NCBI GenBank assembly: GCA_025362535.1
Contig: JANYGE010000041.1
Location: 1 to 18,957, forward strand
Direction: 5' to 3'
Source of the DNA: Hyphomicrobiales bacterium
GTDB taxonomy: Bacteria; Pseudomonadota; Alphaproteobacteria; Rhizobiales; Aestuariivirgaceae
Length of the DNA stretch: 18,957 nt
The notes under the pieces are model-generated. The model ran no database searches and was not told where the DNA came from. It was given only the letters and a program-made list of their open reading frames with translations. A program made the position numbers and the translations under genes. Shown here piece after piece: positions 16,673-18,957 of this stretch (position 1 is the first letter of the stretch; every line of letters starts with the position of its first letter).

Positions 16673-17587
16673 ATGAGATGTATGCCTATGGCTGCCCTCC
16701 CTGCCAAGTCTAAGCTGATTGCCGCAGCCCCCGCTGTATTTGTGGTGCTGTGGGCCACCGGATTTGTGGTGGCGCGGCTTTCGGCGGGTCATGTGGGGCC
16801 TTTGTGGTTTCTCAGCTTGCGCTTTCCAATTGCCGGAGCTTTTATGTTGGCTGTTGCCTTGCAGCAGCGCGCGCCATGGCCAGATGCAAAACACAGTTTA
16901 CATGCGATGGTTGCCGGAGCCTTTTTGCATGGGTTATATTTGGGTCCGATTTACTGGGCCGTGGCACAGGGCCTGCCTGCGGGCGTTTCAGCTTTGATTG
17001 TTGGGTTGCAGCCCTTGCTTACGGCCTTTATGGCGGCTTTGATTTTAGGTGAGGTGATTTATCCGCGCCATTGGCTTGGACTTTTAGTGGGGTTGATTGG
17101 CATAGGCCTGGTGGTGTGGCCAAAGCTGATTTATGCCCATGTTGGCGGCATCACACCGCTCACTGCTGCTTGTGCTTTGTTTGGGGCGATAGCGATTTCA
17201 TTTGGCACGGTTTATCAAAAGCGCTTTGCCACCGGGTTGCATTTGGCCACAGGTGGGTTCTGGCAATATGTGGGCGCCAGTTTTGTTGTGGTGCTTGGCG
17301 CTGTGTTCCTTGGTGATTTCCAGTTTGATTATACGTGGCAAGCTTGGAGTGCTTTGGCTTGGGCAGTTTTGGTGCTTTCAATTGGAGCCATTACCTTGCT
17401 GATGATTTTGATCCGTGAGGGTGAGGTCTCACGGGTTTCCGGCCTGATTTATCTGGTTCCAGCCGTAGCGGCTTTTTGTACTTTTGTGATGTTTGATGAA
17501 AAATTGGTGCTGGTTCAAATCATCGGCATGGCGGTTTGCGCTGCGGCTGTGCTGTTGGTCAACCGTCCACAGGTTCAGCGCGTTTGA
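16673..17587 (+). CDS. EamA-family (DMT) transporter
   Basis: A 304-residue inner-membrane protein with about ten helices in two EamA repeats (about 15-140 and 155-295). Landmarks are VVLWATGFVVARL, WFLSLRFPIAG, GLPAGVSALIVGLQPLLTA and LGEVIYPRHWLGLLVGLIGI in the first half, and IREGEVSRVSGLIYLVPAVA with FDEKLVLVQIIGM in the second. Substrate unknown; it is a different subgroup from the gene at 1946. In-frame ATGs at 16673, 16682 and 16688 are possible starts; none has a clear ribosome site, and a TATAAA at 16668-16673 resembles a -10 box, which would favour a downstream start with little or no leader. Its 3' end overlaps the convergent DUF1232 gene by 29 bases. Confidence 0.9.
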   Translation: MRCMPMAALPAKSKLIAAAPAVFVVLWATGFVVARLSAGHVGPLWFLSLRFPIAGAFMLAVALQQRAPWPDAKHSLHAMVAGAFLHGLYLGPIYWAVAQGLPAGVSALIVGLQPLLTAFMAALILGEVIYPRHWLGLLVGLIGIGLVVWPKLIYAHVGGITPLTAACALFGAIAISFGTVYQKRFATGLHLATGGFWQYVGASFVVVLGAVFLGDFQFDYTWQAWSALAWAVLVLSIGAITLLMILIREGEVSRVSGLIYLVPAVAAFCTFVMFDEKLVLVQIIGMAVCAAAVLLVNRPQVQRV

Positions 17588-17906
17588 GTTTAGCCAATGC
17601 CTCGGTGGCGCGATCACGATGGTCTTTCGTGATGTGGTTGCGCACCAGTGTGATGGCGGTAATCAATACGGCCATATCGTCGGTGAAACCAATGCCGAGT
17701 AAAACATCAGGGATCACATCAAACGGGATGATGAAATAGGCGAGCGCGCCTAGTAAAGTGGCCTTAACTCTGAGCGGAGTTGCGGGGTCAAAAGCACAAT
17801 ACCATGCGGCTAACGCTTCAGCAGCAAAGGGAATATGGGCTAGATTTTTAGTGAGCTTTGGCCAAAACCCGTTTTGAACTTTCGCCTCATGATCAGTCGT
17901 GTTCAT
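17559..17906 (-). CDS. YkvA-family (DUF1232) small membrane protein
   Basis: 115 residues from the ATG at 17906. The DUF1232 core is AYFIIPFDVIPDVLLGIGF followed by TDDMAVLITAI, with the family Pro-Asp and Asp-Asp motifs and one or two membrane-associated helices; before it lies TPLRVKATLLGAL. Function is not known for this family. GGGAG six bases upstream supports this start; an in-frame TTG at 17945 would add 13 residues and was rejected. It lies 57 bases downstream of priA, possibly in the same transcript, and overlaps the convergent transporter gene by 29 bases. Confidence 0.88.
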   Translation of the reverse strand: MNTTDHEAKVQNGFWPKLTKNLAHIPFAAEALAAWYCAFDPATPLRVKATLLGALAYFIIPFDVIPDVLLGIGFTDDMAVLITAITLVRNHITKDHRDRATEALAKLKRAEPVDG

Positions 17907-17963
17907 CGCCGTCTCCCTTCCAAACCCCCTAAATGGGTCCTTCAAGAGTGAATTTCAATTCCT

Positions 17964-18957
17964 CTAAAGAAAGTTATAAGGATCAACATCAACTTGCAAG
18001 TTGAGCGCGCCTTTCGGTTTCATCTCTTTCAGCCATTCGCGCAAAAATCCTTGGATGTTGACGTCGCGGGTGGCTTTGACCAGCAAGCGCCAACGATGTC
18101 TTCCTCGCACCATCGCAATGGGTGCAGGCGCTGGGCCTAGAACGGTTACGCCATCAGCCAAGGGTGCGTCATTGGCTATGCTGCGGGCGAAGCGCTCGGT
18201 TTGGCTTGCATCAGTGCCTGAAATAATCAGAGCCGCCAATCTGCCATGCGGCGGCAAGCCTGCGGTCTCACGGATTTGTTTTTCAGTATTGAGATATGAA
18301 TCACGATCAGAGGTGATCAGGGCTTTCATCAGCGGATGTTCGGGCAAATAGGTTTGCACCAAGGCGCGGCCCGGCTTTGCGCCACGGCCTGCGCGGCCAG
18401 CCACTTGCGCAAGCAGCGCCCAAGTGCGTTCACCAGCGCGCGGGTCGGACGATTCCAAAGCAAGATCAGCATCGACTACACCCACCAAAGTGAGATGCGG
18501 GAAATGGTGGCCTTTGGCCACCAATTGTGTGCCTAAAACCAGATTGAATTTACCATCAGCCACATCACGCAAAGTATCGCGCAAACTTACTCCGCGTGAA
18601 AGATCGCTCGACAATACGGCAATACGGGCATCCGGAAATTTCACCGCCGCTTCCTCAGCAAGCCGCTCAATGCCAGGGCCGACGGGCACGAGACTGCCCT
18701 CGGCACCACAGCTGGGGCAGGCCTTGGGTGTAGGCTCCTTGTGGCCGCAATGATGGCACATAAGCTCGCGCCGGAAGCGATGCTCTACCATGGCTGCCGC
18801 ACATTGCGGGCAATGTAAGCGGTGACCACAGGTGCGGCAGAGTGTAAGGGGAGCAAAGCCACGGCGGTTGAGAAAGAGCAAAGCTTGATCGCCTGCCGCC
18901 AATGTATCCGTCACCGCATTTACCAATGGCGTTGAAAGCCAAGTGCCTGGCTCGAGC
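17964..18957 (-). CDS. priA: Primosomal protein N' (PriA helicase), C-terminal part; 5' end cut by window edge
   Basis: PriA recognises stalled or repaired forks and reloads the replicative helicase. The visible 330 residues cover the end of the first helicase lobe, the zinc-binding insert and the second lobe. The insert is clear: CRTCGHRLHCPQC, then CHHCGHKEPTPKACPSC, eight cysteines for two zinc ions. After it come VLSSDLSRG, LVLGTQLVAKGHHFPHLTLV and VAGRAGRGAKPGRALVQTY (helicase motifs V and VI) and the C-terminal domain ending VDVDPYNFL. The frame stays open to the window edge; the Walker A and DEAH-type motifs lie outside. An apparent TTG at 18926 is internal, not a start. Confidence 0.97.
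   Translation of the reverse strand, partial: LEPGTWLSTPLVNAVTDTLAAGDQALLFLNRRGFAPLTLCRTCGHRLHCPQCAAAMVEHRFRRELMCHHCGHKEPTPKACPSCGAEGSLVPVGPGIERLAEEAAVKFPDARIAVLSSDLSRGVSLRDTLRDVADGKFNLVLGTQLVAKGHHFPHLTLVGVVDADLALESSDPRAGERTWALLAQVAGRAGRGAKPGRALVQTYLPEHPLMKALITSDRDSYLNTEKQIRETAGLPPHGRLAALIISGTDASQTERFARSIANDAPLADGVTVLGPAPAPIAMVRGRHRWRLLVKATRDVNIQGFLREWLKEMKPKGALNLQVDVDPYNFL

Noticed and set aside
18924..18926. TTG as a start of a 320-residue protein at the right edge.
   Set aside because: The frame continues upstream to the window edge with PriA sequence (LEPGTWLSTPLVNAV), so this is an internal codon of a truncated gene.

Overview
The window looks like core chromosome of an alphaproteobacterium, most likely of the order Hyphomicrobiales (Rhizobiales). 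This rests on gene order and protein type: the block obgE-proB-proA-nadD-rsfS-rlmH-envC-ctpA-(divergent polysaccharide deacetylase)-rppH, the pair rplU-rpmA with an L21 that carries a helix-hairpin-helix-like C-terminal extension, and the alphaproteobacterial forms of LeuC, Obg and PriA. Nearly everything lies on the minus strand. Base composition appears moderate and uniform by eye. I see no rRNA, tRNA, insertion sequence, phage gene or CRISPR array.

Layout, left to right. 1-984 is the N-terminal two thirds of leuC (minus), followed by a group II truncated haemoglobin gene (minus). The next 337 bases have no intact gene but hold a decayed copy of the leuC 5' end, with an internal 69-base deletion, a frameshift and a stop. 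An EamA-type exporter (plus) follows. 2871-5211 is a tight three-gene unit (deacetylase-like protein, rppH, HAD phosphatase; transcribed right to left). It is separated by a strong terminator (5294-5323) from the long unit obgE...ctpA (5332-13389). That unit joins a translation GTPase, proline synthesis (proB, proA), NAD synthesis (nadD), two ribosome-acting factors (rsfS, rlmH) and two envelope proteins (EnvC-like, CtpA). Many junctions are 4-base start/stop overlaps, several with GTG or TTG starts. A small secreted lytic transglycosylase (plus) and a GNAT acetyltransferase (minus) lie between this unit and rpmA/rplU. Then come a YihY/BrkB membrane protein (minus), a second EamA-type transporter (plus), a small DUF1232 membrane protein (minus) and the C-terminal part of priA (minus), cut by the window edge.

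The most unusual items are (i) RsfS, the ribosomal silencing factor, carrying a roughly 140-residue histone H1-like Lys/Ala/Val tail built of about twenty KK-centred pentapeptides, with a likely CTG start behind a good Shine-Dalgarno sequence; and (ii) the leuC pseudogene, whose deletion ends coincide with a short direct repeat preserved in the intact leuC, with the globin gene lying between the two copies. I found no new defence or mobile system; the rest is ordinary housekeeping DNA.
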